From positions 186,001-250,000 of the forward strand of contig NZ_QCZJ01000004.1 of NCBI RefSeq assembly GCF_003075435.1: DNA of 64,000 bases, written 5' to 3'. The notes under the pieces are model-generated. The model was not told where the DNA came from, ran no database searches, and saw only the letters and a program-made list of their open reading frames with translations. The position numbers and the translations under genes are program-made. The stretch comes from Terrimonas sp. (GTDB taxonomy: Bacteria > Bacteroidota > Bacteroidia > Chitinophagales > Chitinophagaceae). Below, piece by piece: positions 63,566 through 64,000 of this stretch (position 1 is its first letter; each line of letters opens with the position of its first letter).

Positions 63566-64000
63566 ATGAATATTACCATAAGACGGGCATTAAAAGAAGA
63601 TTGCGCAAGATTATTAGAGCTGGTTAAAGAGCTTGCATTATATGAGCGTGCGCCGCAGGAAGTAACCGTAACCATGCAACATTTTGAAGAGAGTGGCTTT
63701 GGAAAAAATCCGGTATGGTGGGCTTTTGTTGCAGAGAGTGATAATGTGGTTATGGGATTTGCATTGTATTATATCAGGTATTCAACGTGGAAGGGGCAGG
63801 CAATGTATCTTGAAGATATTTTGGTAACCAGTGATATGCGTGGAAAAGGTATCGGCAATTTGCTTTTTGAAAGATTGTTTGAAGAAGCGAAAGAAAAAGG
63901 ATTCAATCGTATTTGCTGGCAGGTACTGGACTGGAATGAGCCTGCCATAAATTTCTACAAAAAATACAATGCATCTTTTGATGGCGAATGGATTAATTGT
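63566..64000 (+). CDS. GNAT family N-acetyltransferase (3' end cut off)
   Basis: 145 residues are visible and the frame remains open at the window edge. The GNAT fold shows MNITIRRALKEDCARLLELVKELA at the start, the acetyl-CoA loop VTSDMRGKGIGNLLFERL and CWQVLDWNEPAINFYKKYNA near the end. The pattern is closest to spermidine/diamine acetyltransferase-like GNATs, but the substrate is not certain. It begins 22 bases after the hydrolase gene on the same strand. Confidence 0.88.
   Translation, partial: MNITIRRALKEDCARLLELVKELALYERAPQEVTVTMQHFEESGFGKNPVWWAFVAESDNVVMGFALYYIRYSTWKGQAMYLEDILVTSDMRGKGIGNLLFERLFEEAKEKGFNRICWQVLDWNEPAINFYKKYNASFDGEWINC

Noticed and set aside
1-64000. tRNA, rRNA, CRISPR array, prophage or IS element
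   Set aside because: No cloverleaf with a T-arm consensus, no regularly spaced repeat array and no transposase gene was recognised; the repeats found are irregular and intergenic. Scanning by eye can miss a tRNA, so a dedicated tRNA search would settle this.

Overview
The window looks like chromosomal DNA of a Bacteroidota bacterium, probably from the Chitinophagaceae or a close relative. The phylum call rests on several independent signs: type IX secretion (T9SS) C-terminal sorting domains on three secreted proteins, many promoters with the TAnnTTTG -7 element, a Porin_10-type outer-membrane protein, an ECF sigma factor with an anti-sigma/TonB partner, CarboxypepD_reg domains followed by the SusC-like word EVVVxGYG, and almost no Shine-Dalgarno sequences. 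The family-level call is an impression from gene content, not a proof. No rRNA, tRNA, CRISPR array, prophage or insertion sequence was recognised.

Layout. 0-6 kb (minus strand): the 5' part of prfB with its programmed +1 frameshift, a small metal-related group (outer-membrane barrel, HMA-domain protein, HYC_CC_PP protein), a Porin_10 protein and purine nucleoside phosphorylase. 6-10.5 kb: a repeat-rich noncoding stretch, a lipoprotein, a 49-residue membrane peptide, a DUF2911 protein, then an ECF sigma factor coupled to an anti-sigma/CarboxypepD_reg/TonB fusion. 10.5-14.9 kb: 188-bp repeats that bracket a GIY-YIG nuclease gene, a von Willebrand (YfbK-type) protein sharing the EVVVxGYG module, an MtfA-like peptidase, and more repeat copies. 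15-23.9 kb: a Gfo/Idh/MocA oxidoreductase, a large T9SS metalloprotease, cupin, thioesterase, aldehyde dehydrogenase, Nudix and pyrE. 24-26 kb: a second HMA protein, a candidate structured RNA of about 180 nt on the minus strand, and an AraC regulator. 26-36 kb: azurin, UbiA-type prenyltransferase, CPBP protease, RuvX, M20 amidohydrolase, aspS, an Lrp regulator divergent from ahcY. 36-43 kb: beta-helix and repeat-containing secreted proteins, a CNT nucleoside transporter and an M43 metalloprotease.

43-49.5 kb is a complete L-arabinose catabolic locus: a Nudix-type AraR regulator with a degenerate Nudix box, araB, araD, araA and a sodium/solute symporter, with a palindromic operator candidate just before araB. 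49.9-64 kb: TrmH-like methyltransferase, mutS, a membrane protein that looks like an acyl carrier protein cut and permuted at its phosphopantetheine site, an ABC ATPase followed by cobalamin adenosyltransferase, a TPR protein, lolD, a DUF2795 protein, a patatin fused to an Omp85-like barrel, an arginase-fold protein, a class-C beta-lactamase-like hydrolase and the start of a GNAT acetyltransferase.

The most interesting items are the repeat-bracketed GIY-YIG gene, the permuted carrier-protein-like membrane protein, the candidate 6S-like RNA, and the sigma/anti-sigma-TonB/vWA group that shares an unusual module.
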